A DNA stretch of 64,000 nt from Dioszegia crocea (taxonomy: Eukaryota > Basidiomycota > Tremellomycetes > Tremellales > Bulleribasidiaceae). The first letter of the stretch is position 1, and every line of letters begins with the position of its first letter. Location of the stretch: positions 1,961,082 to 2,025,081 of the forward strand of contig BCKK01000001.1 in the NCBI GenBank assembly GCA_001600615.1, written 5' to 3'. The notes under the pieces were generated by a model. That model was not told where the DNA came from. It saw nothing but the letters and a program-made list of their open reading frames with translations, and did no database searches. Below, piece after piece: positions 44,625-56,576 of this stretch. A program made the translations under genes and the position numbers.

Positions 44625-45518
44625 ATGGTCAAACGAGCCGCAGAGGAGATGTCTGGAGACGCGTCCGACCGCTGTCCCGTCACTCCTCAGAAAGGCGACA
44701 GCCACTTAGGACCAATGCCCGACATAGCCAAAGTAAGTTATCCGAGCTGTGGTCTGGTGAGTAACTGTGAACTGACGGTTCAGCGGGCTCGAACTGAAAA
44801 CTACCAACCCGCATGCGTCCAGACCACCCCTTGTCCTCTCCCAACCACTGGTCGATTCTTTCTTCCCGTCCATTCCCCAATCCCACCTACGACCGACTTC
44901 AATCCTCCGCATTTGTCTAATCCCTTTCGCTCCCTCTCGCTCCCGACTTCCCCGTCATCTTCTACCCGCTTTCACAGCTCCAACACTGGGTCTCCAGATA
45001 CTTTCACTGGCACATCCTCATCTACCAAAGTCTCCCACTCGGACGGTCCATTGTCCCCTACACGCAGCGATGACGCCATGGAGATCGACGAGTGCAGCTT
45101 GGACTTTGCCGCTCTGGACCTCGCTTCTCCTCGCCAGGGCTTGCTTGCGCCTATCTCAACCGATTCGGACCCCAGTAAGGGAGATACCGCAAGTCGACAC
45201 ATGCGAGCTGTACGATGGGCATCGTTATCCTCCACGTCGAGCTCGGAGGATGACACGCAGCAGCAAAGGTTCAGAAGCCCGTATTTGTTCTCTCGACCTC
45301 GCGCGAGTTGGGGTGATCGGATAGCACCTCCTACAGGGCTCGGGAACGACGAGAACGTTGACCCCTCCGTTTCAAACTCGGTCGGACTGGCACGACCGCT
45401 GCGTAATTATCGGTACGAATACTTCGATCGAGACTCACCGTCCCACTCCACAGCACGCGAGGTCGGGAGAGGTCGCGGTCTGACCAAGGCTCGGAACTGC
45501 CCGTCCCTCAGGATGTGA
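44625..45518 (+). CDS. Ser/Pro-rich hypothetical protein
   Basis: No family recognised. Start at ATG 44625 (MVKRAAEEMSGDASDRCP). A 51-bp intron (44733-44783, GTAAGT, branch AACTGACGG, CAG) is in frame, so the frame also reads through unspliced; spliced length is about 280 residues. The product is mostly disordered and rich in Ser, Pro and Thr, with many Ser-Pro sites (possible CDK or MAPK targets), an acidic patch DDAMEIDECSLDFAALDLAS, and a charged C-terminus (RNYRYEYFDRDSPSHS) with a GRGRG motif. VKRAAEEM at the start is basic. Likely regulatory or nuclear; function unknown. Confidence 0.5.
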   Translation: MVKRAAEEMSGDASDRCPVTPQKGDSHLGPMPDIAKVSYPSCGLVSNCELTVQRARTENYQPACVQTTPCPLPTTGRFFLPVHSPIPPTTDFNPPHLSNPFRSLSLPTSPSSSTRFHSSNTGSPDTFTGTSSSTKVSHSDGPLSPTRSDDAMEIDECSLDFAALDLASPRQGLLAPISTDSDPSKGDTASRHMRAVRWASLSSTSSSEDDTQQQRFRSPYLFSRPRASWGDRIAPPTGLGNDENVDPSVSNSVGLARPLRNYRYEYFDRDSPSHSTAREVGRGRGLTKARNCPSLRM

Positions 45519-45790
45519 TCTGAGGCCCAAGCCTGACGAGCACCGACACCATGTATGTCGGCCGGAATACTTCACCACTTCTATTGAGACTGGACGTTGA
45601 CCGAAGACAAACATTGTAGAACAACCGTAGCCTAAACTATCTAGATACCTATCCGCTCCCGACCTCCAATTATCTTTGTTTTAGACCATGTATACCTCAT
45701 TCCATATTCTCCCAACATACACTGTAACACTCCTCCTCTACTCTGTAAGGTATATCCCTCCATCCCAAAGTCCGAGTCTCCTCTCACCGC

Positions 45791-48700
45791 TTATCGGTAT
45801 TGACCCCCATATGGGTTCTGTTGCCCAGCATAAGGGTTATACCCAGTCATCTGCGGCCCCATCATCCCTTGTTGCCCCTGCTGCTGCTGCTGGCCCATGT
45901 AGCCTGTCTGCTGCTGCGGCATACCTCCCATCATCCCCATCCCCGTCTGCTGCATACCCATACCCATGCCGCCCATCATACCTGTCGGCTGCGGCATCAT
46001 GCCCGTTTGCTGAGGCATCATGCCCATCCCCGGAGCGCCATTGTAGCCGGTTGTAAGTGGTCTCAGAGCGTCATATTTGCCTATGCGTATCAGCGTAATC
46101 CCTCTGCTGTAGGCCGGCGTGGAAGAAATTAATGCTCACCCGAGTCCTGAGGACGCTGCTCTTCTGGTTTCGCAAAGTCCGACCTCTTCATCGCTGCAAA
46201 GATATTTCCAGGAGCAAATTTATCCCCTTGAGGCTGTTGTTGTTGCTGCTGAGGTTGGGGAGGGCCAATGTTGGCAATGTTTCCAAATGTAGAGCTGGCC
46301 TGTTGGTGCATAGTCTGACCGAATTGCTGAGCGGGTCCAGCCATACCGGTGTAAGCTACATGTATCAGCTTGGACCTTTCCACAAGTGATATAAGCTCAC
46401 CCGGCTGTAGCTGCCCATAGCCCTGCTGGAAGCCCTGTGCATACCCAGTCTGCTGAGGCATCATACCATAGCCAGTCTGCTGTTGCATCATCCCTCCACC
46501 CATAGCCGGCGCCGGGCTTCCGCGGGTGGGGATAAACATGCCAGTCTGGCTCGGCTGAAGAGGATTCAACAATGTCTCATTGCCCGGTACAGGCGCCAGA
46601 GGGCCGCGGGGCGCATTCGGGTTGTTCATGCCCATCATCTGAGACATCGGCTGACCCGTACCCTGCTGCCCCAAGCCATACTGCGCCGAATTATTCGAGA
46701 AGCCCGTTTGACTCGGCTGCATTTGCTGTTGCTGACCGAATGACCCACCGGTGTTGTTGGATGACATACCGGTCTGAGCGGGACGGAGGGCCTGGATCTG
46801 AGCGAAGAGGGAGTCGGTGCCCGACGCGCCGGTAGCGGCTCGGTTGCCATTGACGACGGGAGGTAGAGAAGCTGGGGCAGGCACGGACTGGGGGGGAGCA
46901 GGACTTGCCGGTTTAGAGGAGCTGGGCTTGATGGTCCACGCATCGTCATCGAACCCAGTGATGAGCGGCGCGGGTGCAGGTGGCTTCTCCTGCTTCGGTG
47001 GAGGAGGGGAAGGCGAGAGGAGTGAGATTGGAGCCGGAGCAGTCGAGCTTTCGCCGGTGTGCATCTTGCTCAACTGATCGCCAGCCGCTGCGATCGCAGA
47101 AGCGTCGACCGTGTCCGTACCCTTGCGATCCGGTCGACCTCTCCGGGTGTTGTTGGCGAGTTTCCCGCTTGGACCGGTAAACAAGGCGGGCGGAGGCTGA
47201 GGTATCGGTCCCTTTCCGCCTCCCCGCTCGAACTCCTGCAACTGCCGAGCGTAATCCTCGTCCTGCTTAATCTGCGCCTCCTGCTCGGGCGTCTTTTTGG
47301 CGAAGCGCACCTGAATCTCCTTCCGAACTCTGATAACATCCCCTTCTTTCAGACCCAGACTCCGCAACGTCGACGCCTCAAGGTCAGGGAGGAGCGTCTC
47401 ATCGATCCGGTCTCGCTCAAAGTTGGCAGCGTAGCGGGTGCAGTCGTCCATCGAACAACCGGCCTCAAGGAAGAAGGCAAACCAGTCAAATCGAGGTTTA
47501 CGGGGTCGTTGGGTCTCGGCAGTTCGAGCAGGGGCAGGACTAGCCTGTTCTTGTCGAGCCCGAGATTCCTCCGAGCGAGACGATTGACCCTTGCGGCCCA
47601 AAGGCACATCATCGTCCTCCGCCAACTCCGCCGCGGCAGCTCGCCTCTGCTGCTTTTTCGCCTCGTACCGCTTGATCATTTGTCCATCCTCCTGGCTCAT
47701 TTTATCAATGGGTACTTCGATAATTACGCCATTGGTCTTGTGTAGACGGATCTTGTTTCCGTTAAGACCGAGATATTCGGCTTCGACTTTGAATTGACCA
47801 GATTTGTCGCTCCACAAGCGAACACGGCCGGGATTGGGTTCTGCGTATTAGCCACGCCCATAAAGCGGCATAGACAATGCTTACTGGGTCGGTTGTTCTC
47901 TGGTGGTCGGTCGGGAGGAGCTCTGCCCCTGTCGGGAAGCCTTGCCGCCGCGGCTTGAACATCATGAGCCGATGGTCGCTTAGCGATCTTGGGAGGGGCC
48001 TGGTGTCTGGCCTGTTCGCGTCTGCAGCCATCAGCCTAGTACTTCACGAATGCTGCGCTAGTACTCACCGCCTGGCCGAAACCTCTTCCTGATGCACCTC
48101 ATCCTCACCTTGCATCCACTGCTGCCTCTTGATTTCCCTCTCAATTTCCTTTCTCTCTAGATCCAGAGCGATCTGCCTGTCTTCCTCCTCCTGTACCTGC
48201 TTCTGTTTCGCTGCTTGCTCGATCGCACGTCGCTGCTCAGCTTGCTTGGCTCGCTCTCTCTGCCTCTCCTGCTCCAGCCTTCGTTGAGCGGCACTCTCTT
48301 CCTCCGCTTTCCGGGCCTCTTCCTCTTCGTCAACCTCATCGTACGCCGCAGCGGCTGGAGCCGACCCATCACTGATCTGAATGTACTGCGCAGGAACGAC
48401 ACCCTCCTGGCCTCGCGAGTTTCGAACCAACCACCACTCGTCATTCTCCTTGTCCACCACGGTGACCTGGTCATTCTCCTTGACATTCAGCTCGTCCTCT
48501 CCGGCCGCGTCAAAGTCATAGAGAACAGTGGCAGGCTCGCCGCCTGCGGCTGCAGCGGGTGCTCGAGATGAAACAGCAGCTGAAGTTGGAGCGAATCGAA
48601 CCGCCTTGGGCTCGTAATTCCCGTCGTCCGATTCAGCTGCCTCTTCGGCCTCGAAAGTCTGCAGAGCCTCGCCGGCAGCTTCTTTAGATGATTCGAGCTT

Positions 48701-49713
48701 GGCGATGATAGCTTTGGCGGTGTCGGACCCGCCGCAGTGGAAATGTAGGGGGGAAGAAGTGGAAGAAAATGCGAGTTGGATCTCCTTGGATGAAACGGAG
48801 GAGACGGACTCCAGATCAGTGATAGGGAGTTGCTGCACTGGCGACTACGAGGTCAGAATCACGATCAGAGTCCACTTCGTCACTCGAAATCTAGCTCACT
48901 TTGTCCGTATCCGACGCAAAGAAGACTGCGCCATTGCCAACACCCAATGTCCCCTTCTTCTTCTTCTTGTTCTCAACTTGGGACACACTCCAAGTTTCCA
49001 CCTTATCCTTCAGCTTGAGTTGACGCTGCCTTTCGGTCGCCTCTCGTGCTCGGGCATCGTTAGCATCCTGCTGTCGCTGTTCCTCAAGATCCGCCTCTGC
49101 TTCGGCCGCATCGGCAACTTCGACCTCGTTGGATTGGTCCAAAGGCTCGCAGTAGGTCCGGGGGACGAAGCCGAGAGTCTCCGGGCCGTCTTCAATGCGA
49201 ACCAAAAGCCAGTCCTCTTCGACCGAGAAGACCTGGAGGACTGCATCCTCCTCCATTGACAGTTCCTCGCCTGTGGTCGAGGTGTAGGCGAAAAGTGCTC
49301 GAGTGGAGTTGAGCGGTGGTAACTGGAGATTAGCAGTATCCTTGGGAAAGTGTATGCGAATCGACCATGCATAATAGCTCAATTCGCTCTGCCGGATGAA
49401 CATATTTATGCAGACCGGCATATCCAGGGAAGACAAAAGATCGATCCTTGACTCACCTCTTCTACGTAGCTGACGGGAATCAAGCCTACTCCTCCCTCCT
49501 CGTCTCCCTCCGCATCCTTCAGCTTCGCCTTCCACCAGCTAGCTTATCAGCTCCGAGTCCGGTAATTATATCTTTCAAGCTCCGGGCATCTACTCACTCA
49601 TCATCCTCCTTCTCGATGACATATACTATTTGATCCTCCTTGAGCGACAGCTCAGTCTCCGGATCTTGGGCAGCATAGTCATATAGCGCCTTGGCCACGG
49701 CGATGTACGCCAT
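45791..49713 (-). CDS. SLA1: Actin-patch adaptor SLA1
   Basis: Multi-exon gene, start at 49713 (MAYIAVAKALYDYAAQDPET), stop at 45791-45793. In order: SH3-1 (49713-49450), SH3-2 (LFAYTSTTGEELSMEEDAVL, near 49300), SH3-3 (VLYDFDAAGEDELNVKENDQ, near 48540), an Arg/Gln/Glu-rich coiled coil (48310-48070), the SHD1 domain (47820-47670: FKVEAEYLGLNGNKIRLHK), a SAM-like SHD2 (47500-47290: FFLEAGCSMDDCTRYAANF), and a Gln/Met/Gly-rich tail with a dozen or so LxxQxTG-type repeats (MMPQQTG, LQPSQTG, MGPQMTG). In yeast SLA1 binds NPFxD cargo through SHD1 and the repeats recruit End3/Pan1 to endocytic actin patches. Full domain set is present. Confidence 0.93.
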
Positions 49714-50138
49714 AATTGGGCAAGGGTCCGCGGGTAAGGAAAGGCCGGCTCGCTAAAAGGGGCTCTGAGCTGGGTTTTCGAGCTCTCGGGACGTTTGAAG
49801 CTGGTGATTTTTGACCCCTGTTTCTCCGTCTGCTATCCGCTGGGTGGGACACCGGAAGAGGGAGGTTTGATGGGAGATATGAGCGTAGATATGGATAGAT
49901 GTGACAGGCAAAGGGGGACCATGCGCTGCGGCTGGTAGGGTCATCGGGGTGACGTAATTAGGCTGGCAAGGTATTTACTCCCCCCCTTTTAGAATCTGTA
50001 TGGCCAAGCAAGACTTCTTGAATTGACCTCACCCATACAATATTTCATCTACACATACCCTAACAGCGAGCACAGGTATCCAAAGCGGATGTCAAAGCAG
50101 TGAAATCGCTCACCTATCACCGGAGATTGTCTCCCACA
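49714..50138. other. Divergent promoter region of SLA1 and the DUF155 gene
   Basis: About 425 bp between the two start codons. A CT-rich patch (CCCCCCTTTT near 49980) sits upstream of the plus-strand gene. Confidence 0.4.
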
Positions 50139-52650
50139 ATGTCGTCGACCGCGCCTTCGGGCCCATCCAAACCATCCCGCCCTCTCGGTGCTCCCAAATC
50201 CAGCACCAAATCCGCCCCATCTGCCCAACCTGGCGGGACTACTGCCGCGCAAATCCCACGTAGACATGCTGGGGCGGTACCCGGTATAGCTCGTGCTGCG
50301 TCAAATCTTCGTCAGGCCGCCCCGAGCAATAATAGCGGAGGAACCGGGAGCGGTGCTCGGGCCAACAGCAGCACGGGCGCCAATGCCCTTGCTTCCCTGC
50401 CTGCGCATCTTCGTCATCTGTCGACTCCTCGTATACCCTCTCCACTCGGTAAAGGTACGCCTGCGCGGAATCTGAAGCAATCATTCCCCGTGCGAACGTC
50501 GAAAACTACCGAGAGACATGTGTTCTTACCCGAAGACCCACAATTGGCACCATTACCCGTCTCGCCCATGGGCAGTCAGGTGGACCTGCTGCCCCCGCCG
50601 AGAGTGCAGCATAGAGAAAGGGAGAGGGATAGCGGCGGGCGAAAGGAACAGGCCATTCCTGCACAGAGCGATGAACGGAGTGAGGCGGAAAAGATGACAA
50701 AGAGGGAGAGGGAAGAGGCGAGACTGCCCCGTTTGACGGCATACACTACCGCCGAGGGATACAGGTTGAAGCTTTTGCAAGCTTTCTTGAAGCGGGAACA
50801 TGGCGTTGGAGTTGTCAGAGTGTTTGACGATTGTTTGTATGCTGTAGGTCATTCACTCCAATTCGTGTCCGCCTCTGACGCCACAGGTATACAATCTACC
50901 CCTTCTTCCAGGCTATGGGGCTTCGACAAAAATCCGATCCTCGCCCGCTGTCAAGTCTCCTGGTGGTGTTTCCCTTCTCGAACGGATGACCCAGGCCGAA
51001 GATCTAGGATACGACGACTCATATTTCCCCCAAACCGACGACGTCGAGCGAGATCCCCATATCTCAATGGACGATCCATCCGAATACATTCTCAGCCACT
51101 CGCCGCCGACTGACCTCGGCCGGATGCCATCCCTCGACGAAGAGATGACGCGGGAGGACGGGGAACGGGAGGATCGAGGGGACGGAGAAGACCGCGAAGA
51201 TAGATTGGAGGATATCCAAGATGGTCTGGATAGCGGAGCTCTGCCCGTTCCTGAAGCCGAGCATCCCGAAGGGAGGCGGACGGGCCGAGTGCGCATCGCA
51301 GAAGAACCGACGGAAATCCAGATCGGTACCCACCTATCCCCCGATCGTTCTGGGCGATTGGAGCACATCCCCTCAACAGCTCTGACCCCTGATGACCTTC
51401 CCGAGCACCCGCCGCACCATACGACGGATCAACTCGAAGCTGAACTTGAAAGCATCCTCGAGTCACCACATTCCCCACCTCAGCCTCCTCAGCTCAACAG
51501 AGCTGCATCTCATCCCCAGACCTCACAATACTCGAAGCCTACGAATATCCCACCACGGTATCCCTTGACACATAGTCGGTCTCAGCCTTCGTTAAAATCT
51601 CGCAGGCGGAAGTCTCACTCCATGACGAATCAAATCGCCGAGGCGGTCTTCTACTCTTACGGTGTCTCGGTTTTCTTCGGATTCCAGGAGGACGAGGAAA
51701 GGGCGGTGATGGAGGATATCGATGCTGCTGGAGGATGGATTAGAGGGATGCAGGAGGATGACTGGGAGGTGGAGCAGTTCCACTATGCCGTGCGTTTTTT
51801 CGAAGTCCATCGTTGCACCAAAAAACTGACGTTGCAGTATGACTCTGATGCGGAATACCCCCGAATATACAACGACATGTTCAGTGAGTGCTGTGTTCCT
51901 ACGCATTAGAACTAGGCTGACATTACAGCCTTCAAATCTCATTCACACCTATTCAAACTATCCCTAGCTCACGCTATCGCGCAATCAACAAAACTCAGCA
52001 TTTACGAATCGACCATGCAAGAATCGCTCGCGTTGACATCGTCTTTCCCCAAAGAATTGAGCATTACGGGTCATCTGCAACTTACGAGAAGAGATGCGTT
52101 GAAGATGACTGGGAGGTTGTTTAAGTTGAGGATGGACGTCAATTTGATTGGCGGTATCTTGGGTAAGTCTCTCTGGCACTACTTGTGAAACAAAAGCTGA
52201 CTGTTAGACACGCCGGAACTGTTCTGGTCCGAAGCTTCGTTATTCCCTCTCTACGAGGCCATTCGCGAGTATCTCGAAATTGGCCCAAGGGTGCAGGTAT
52301 TGAACGATCGATTGGCAGTGGCGGGTGATCTGGTAAGCTTTCGCTCCACTCTGCGGTTGAGAATTCAAAGAGACAGAACAAGACTGACATAGCAGCTGGA
52401 AATCATCCACGAGTACATTGAAGAAAGAGCCACGAATCGTATCAACTGGATCATCATCTGGCTGATTATTGTCGCGTGTATGGTAGAAGCTGTAAGTCAT
52501 CTCTTGCTGCCTTAGTCGTCTCAAAGCTGACATTGCAAGGGAGAAGTCGTTGCGCGAGTTGTATTCCATAATCTGCCTCGACAAGAGGGCGAGTTCCTCA
52601 TGGTCAAAGCGTCCAGAGCGATTTGGGGCGCTACCGTTGGGACTGCTTGA
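50139..52650 (+). CDS. DUF155 protein, RMD1/RMD8/RMND1 family
   Basis: Seven exons (50139-50843, 50887-51789, 51838-51883, 51929-52162, 52208-52332, 52396-52491, 52540-52650) give 739 residues with all phases matching. After a disordered N-terminus comes RLTAYTTAEGYRLKLLQAFL and VVRVFDDCLYAVYNLP, an acidic linker, then the DUF155 core: AEAVFYSYGVSVFFGFQEDE, FTFKSHSHLFKLSLAHAIAQ and MDVNLIGGILDTPELFWSE. It ends with RINWIIIWLIIVACMVEAG (one TM) and EVVARVVFHNLP. RMND1 supports mitochondrial translation; the yeast RMD1/RMD8 paralogues act in meiotic nuclear division and are cytosolic or vacuolar. The extended N-terminus fits the RMD8-type fungal branch. Confidence 0.88.
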
Positions 52651-52958
52651 GCGCTGGAGTGCTCACTGGTGGTGTTGAACGCAAAGGACTTTTAATGCAT
52701 AGGCTTAGATCTGGGACATGCAGTATCGCGGCGTACATTGGTTTGGGCGGCAAAATTCCGACCTGGCCAACAGACTTGCCGGATATCATGTTCAGTTGGA
52801 CGACCCCCACGCCGGAGTACATGCTGGCGAAGTAGCCGGCTCCACCCTCCCCAAGGGATCTCGCGCGACGACGCGGAGATCTCTGGGCACAGCCACCACT
52901 CGTGACTCGGCCGCATACCGCAAGCCATGGCGCTAACTCGATCACTATGGGCATGCTT

Positions 52959-53003
52959 ACGTGAAAAATGGTGGTGGCTGGTCATGACGTCATTTTTTAC
53001 GTG
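52959..53003 (+). promoter_or_regulatory. Inverted repeat around a CRE-type palindrome
   Basis: Arms ACGTGAAAAATG (52959-52970) and CATTTTTTACGT (52991-53002) match at 11 of 12 positions. The palindrome TGACGTCA (52985-52992, ATF/CREB-type) overlaps the right arm. Fifteen bases upstream of a TATA box. Confidence 0.55.
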
Positions 53004-53006
53004 CCA

Positions 53007-53014
53007 TATAAAAA
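53007..53014 (+). promoter_or_regulatory. TATA box of the MARVEL-like gene
   Basis: TATAAAAA; the leader begins a few dozen bases downstream, followed by a leader intron. Confidence 0.55.
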
Positions 53015-53287
53015 GAGTCCGGATGCGTTCAGCTCACAACAACTGAAACACTTTTGTCTTTTCACTCTCCTCCCATATCTTTGTACCAGTCCAGAACATA
53101 CCTCTCGTCTCACACGCACAGTCTATAGCTATTAGAAGTACAAGTAAGTGGAAATTTTATATACCCCCCAACTTTTCCGTCCTCCTCTCAGGATCCCCTC
53201 CCTCGTTCGCCACCTGGCCCCTACCCTTCACAAGCACCTTCTAACCTTCTCAGTCTCGTCCCACATCCCCACATCCATCCCGCAACA

Positions 53288-53922
53288 ATGGCAAACGAAC
53301 GCGCAGTCCGCCTGACCCACTCGGTCCTCTTCACCCTTGTCACCCTAGCATCCATCGTCGCTCTAGCAATCTCCGCATCACTAGTGGCGCACTACAACAA
53401 TGAAGGCTACCCACCCGTGAACACCAACCCTTACCGTGACCGAATCAGGATCTGTCTTGCTGCCAGTATCTGGTCCACCTTCATAGGACGTAAGTTACCA
53501 GTCTTCCCTAATTCTTCCTGCTCGAGCTTGGCTGACATTCCCATAGTGGTTCTTACCGTCGGATTCCAGGTGATGGGCACTAACGTAGCCTTCGGTATCC
53601 TCACCCACCTCGTCCCCCTCGCCATCGCCTTCATCCTTTTCATTATCGGTGCCGGGTCCCTTACCGCCCTCACCAGCCCAACAGACTGCGGCGCCGCCGG
53701 TCAGACCTTCGACAGGTGCAGCATCGTCAAGGGTCTCGTTGTCATCAGCTGGATCGACACGTGAGTTGCTTCTGTCCACGATCGCCTAGGCCCGGGCTCC
53801 AAGGACTGTTACTGATGCCATTCAGCGTCTTCATCTTCCTCGCTCTTGTCTTCGTTTCCGTGCTTGCCATCAAGGCTCGAGGCGGTTTCGGTGCCAGGAA
53901 GTCGACCCTTTACGATGCTTGA
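53288..53922 (+). CDS. Four-TM MARVEL-like membrane protein
   Basis: Three exons (53288-53489, 53547-53760, 53826-53922), 170 residues, phases consistent. Four hydrophobic segments: SVLFTLVTLASIVALAISAS, ASIWSTFIGLVLTVGFQVMG, LVPLAIAFILFIIGAGSLTA and VFIFLALVFVSVLAIKA. Between TM3 and TM4 a loop has two cysteines (PTDCGAAGQTFDRCS). The layout and the short basic C-terminus (RGGFGARKSTLYDA) fit fungal MARVEL proteins that organise plasma-membrane domains. The promoter has a clear TATA box, a CRE-type palindrome and a leader intron, which suggests strong, regulated expression. Confidence 0.8.
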
Positions 53923-54299
53923 TCTGAAGTAATGCGACGAGGTCAGGCGCAAGTTGAGACGGAGATGTAGCAGTGTTATGGTGTTTATATACGCGTCAGA
54001 GGTAGTACTAGCCTTATAATCTATTGCATATCATCATACTTTATTCCAGGCCCTTCACACAAACCCCCTTCCAGCCATTTTTGTGTGAGCCTTCAGATTT
54101 CAGACGCCAACGGCTCCTGCGATATCTCAGCATGCCTTTCATCGGATGGTACAACGGACTCTCATGAGTGCTGGGCATTATATTTCCACCCTAGGCCTTC
54201 AGGACGTTACATCTGGCCATGACCTCCAGAAAAATTAATCTAATACCATCCTGGAAATCTGCTGCACGCAGGTGTCAACAGACATGAATTGCGGCCAAA
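53923..54299. other. Convergent intergenic region
   Basis: About 380 bp of 3' flanks. No gene seen. Confidence 0.35.
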
Positions 54300-55175
54300 C
54301 TAGTCTCTGTCCCGCCCTTCCGTTGACCTCCCCACGCTAGCATAAGACTGCTTGAGATGCAAGAGTGGTTCCGGCTCCTCGCCCTCCGCCGAGCCTGAAT
54401 CAACGCTCAACACCCGACAGATGAAGAGCTCCGACCCCTCCAGCTGATGTGGCGCTGCCACTTCTCCCTCTTCAGCCTGCTGGCATATATCCCTGAGAGG
54501 CATCGAGCTGACCACTTCGCATTTCAGCGCGCCTATCGCCTCCTTCAGTGAGGGCGGCTCGTTTTTCCCATCTAATATCCATTCCGACCGGGAGAAGATG
54601 GCAGATTGATCAGGGAGCCGAGATGATAGTGCATCAGCGATAGGTTGATTTCGAACGGATAATAGAGAGACAGTCAGAGGTATTCTGGCTGGGCCTACTT
54701 TGGTCGGGGGATGATCGGGGGGACCGTGAGTTGGGAATGGAATTGGTATTGGAGATGGAGATGGAGCAGATGCTGTAATCTGAGGTCTTAGACAGTCGGC
54801 TAAGCGAGAGGGGAGGCGAAGAGAAAAAGCGACGAGAGGATGTGGATGAAGAGTGAGTGAAGTGAAGGAGGTAAGAGTTGCGCCGTGGAAAGAGGAGGTA
54901 GAAGTCGACGAGGTATTGCGGGCTGTGACGATGGCTACTGGCTGAAGATGTCTCAGCTAATAGCACTCCCATCTGTAGAATACGTTTCTCATCACTACTG
55001 GTTCCACACTCACCTGTGGAACATTTCGCATCACCTCGCGCAGTCTAGCCGAAACATCGTCGGCGGGATCAGGCTTCGAGGAGAGGAATCTCCGCTTGGT
55101 GCCGGACGAAATGTAGGATACTTGTGCCGACGAGCATGAGCTCTGTAAGCGACACAAGCAAGCAGGAGGCTTCAT
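54300..55175 (-). CDS. Flavin reductase-like (FMN-binding split barrel) protein
   Basis: Two exons, start at 55175 (MKPPACLCRLQSSCSSAQVS), stop at 54300-54302. The intron removed near 55013-54943 joins VMRNVPQ to PVAIVTA, the usual first strand of the flavin-reductase-like domain. Then FHGATLTSFTSLTLHPHPLV, VAFSLRLPSRLADCL, CEVVSSMPLRD and LFICRVLSVD, ending PLLHLKQSYASVG. Family members bind FMN and reduce flavin with NAD(P)H. The first 30 residues are Cys/Ser/Arg-rich without acids, as in a mitochondrial presequence. A Pro-rich insert of about 25 residues sits mid-domain. Divergent from VPS22. Confidence 0.8.
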
Positions 55176-55464
55176 ATGTCCGCCTAGGACAGCTGTCAGT
55201 CCCTAAAGCTTGATGAGATGAAAATGCAAGTCGCTTTGTACATGGCAGCTACGTAGATTTCTATACCCATCGCGAAGGAGTGAGAGCGGTCACGTGCGTC
55301 AGGCACGCACCAAAATCGGCGGCCAAGAAATGAACCCACCCAATATCGCGAACCCCAACCTGTACTTGTTGCCCATACGACAATCTGCACGGCAGATTGA
55401 TGGAGCCTTCTCCGCGGTTAAAGTCGGATAGCAGCTGAGCGCGTCGCTCCAAGCTCAGCCCAAT

Positions 55465-56247
55465 ATGCGGAAGGGTGCTGGTATTTCCGCTCTTTCGCGG
55501 CACTCCCAGAACACCACCTCCTACTCCACACTCTCGAGCAGCATTACGGCCTCCCAGCTCTCCACACTCGAATCCTCCCTTTCCGCATTCAAAGATCACC
55601 TTCTTCTCTTTGTACGTGAGCACCGACAAGACATCCGCAAAGATCCGGCATTCAGACATCAGTTCCAAAAGATGTGCGCCGCGATCGGGGTTGATCCCCT
55701 TGCTGGCGGAAGTGGGCCGGGCGGGAAGGGTCGAGGAGGGGCAGGATGGTGGACTGAGGTCCTGGGTCTGGGCGAATGGCAGTATGAACTTGCCGTCCAA
55801 GTGGTGGATGTATGCGTGTCGACCAAGGAGGGAAATGGGGGCATGATATCTATGCCGGATTTGATATCGAGGGTAGAACGCCTCAGGACAGGTGGGAAGG
55901 TCGATGCAGCGGGAGAAATGGCGGTGACGGAGGAAGATATACTGCGCTCCCTCGATCTCTTGAAGCCACTCGCGGCGGGCTATACCACTCATTCGATAGC
56001 GGGGACGACATTCGTCCGCTCTGTACCCAAAGAGCTGGACACGGATCAATCTTTGCTGCTGGTCCTGGCAAGCGATGCGGGAGGAAGGTTGACAGAGGGC
56101 GGTATCAGAGCGACGACAGGCTGGTCAGATGTCAGGGCTAGAACGGTGCTGGAGGATTGCGTCATGCGTGAGGGTTTGGGATGGGTGGATGAGCAAGGGG
56201 AAGAGCGGAGCGTATGGGTCATTGCCGCGGTAGACTTTGGGACATAG
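55465..56247 (+). CDS. VPS22: ESCRT-II subunit VPS22/SNF8
   Basis: Single exon, 260 residues, unusual among the intron-dense neighbours. N-terminus MRKGAGISALSRHSQN, then LESSLSAFKDHLLLFVREHR, IRKDPAFRHQFQKMCAAIGVDP, WWTEVLGLGEWQYELAVQVV, NGGMISMPDLISRV and GTTFVRSVPKELDTDQSLLL. These match human SNF8/EAP30 block by block, including the two winged-helix domains. It differs by a Gly-rich insert (GGSGPGGKGRGGAG) before WWTEV. VPS22 with VPS25 and VPS36 forms ESCRT-II, which hands ubiquitinated cargo to ESCRT-III. It shares a 290-bp divergent promoter with the flavin reductase-like gene. Confidence 0.95.
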   Translation: MRKGAGISALSRHSQNTTSYSTLSSSITASQLSTLESSLSAFKDHLLLFVREHRQDIRKDPAFRHQFQKMCAAIGVDPLAGGSGPGGKGRGGAGWWTEVLGLGEWQYELAVQVVDVCVSTKEGNGGMISMPDLISRVERLRTGGKVDAAGEMAVTEEDILRSLDLLKPLAAGYTTHSIAGTTFVRSVPKELDTDQSLLLVLASDAGGRLTEGGIRATTGWSDVRARTVLEDCVMREGLGWVDEQGEERSVWVIAAVDFGT

Positions 56248-56576
56248 AGAATGGGGCAGCGGAAATAGTGGTCAACCTGACATGGCGTTGTTGTACATTA
56301 ATATCAAGAGAAGCGTTAGATAGTCAGGCGGACTTGTAGTAGCCTGGTGAATTTGTAAGTCGCATAACCAGGCATGGACATTGTGAACGAAGAAAAGTCC
56401 ATTGTTGGCAAACATCAAGCTACAGTACTTTATCACCTGAGCTCAGGCAAAGCCAAGCCCTTCTCAGGCTCCTCAAGATTTTGACTTCCTTCTTCACATT
56501 CCTTCTGCTACTTTGCATTGGCTCCTGCAACAAAAATGTCCGTTTCCTTCGCCTCCGCATTCCCCCACATTCCCTG
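56248..56576. other. Convergent intergenic region
   Basis: About 330 bp between the VPS22 and LIM-RhoGAP 3' ends; no gene seen. Confidence 0.35.

Larger units (their letters stand above)
52651..53287. other. Promoter and leader of the MARVEL-like gene
   Basis: About 640 bp. Contains a near-perfect inverted repeat, a TGACGTCA palindrome, a TATA box and a 110-bp leader intron (53144-53253, GTAAGT to CTCAG), listed separately or here. Confidence 0.6.

Noticed and set aside
55261..56049. 262-codon minus-strand frame opposite VPS22
   Set aside because: Fully antisense to a strongly conserved single-exon gene; no family match.
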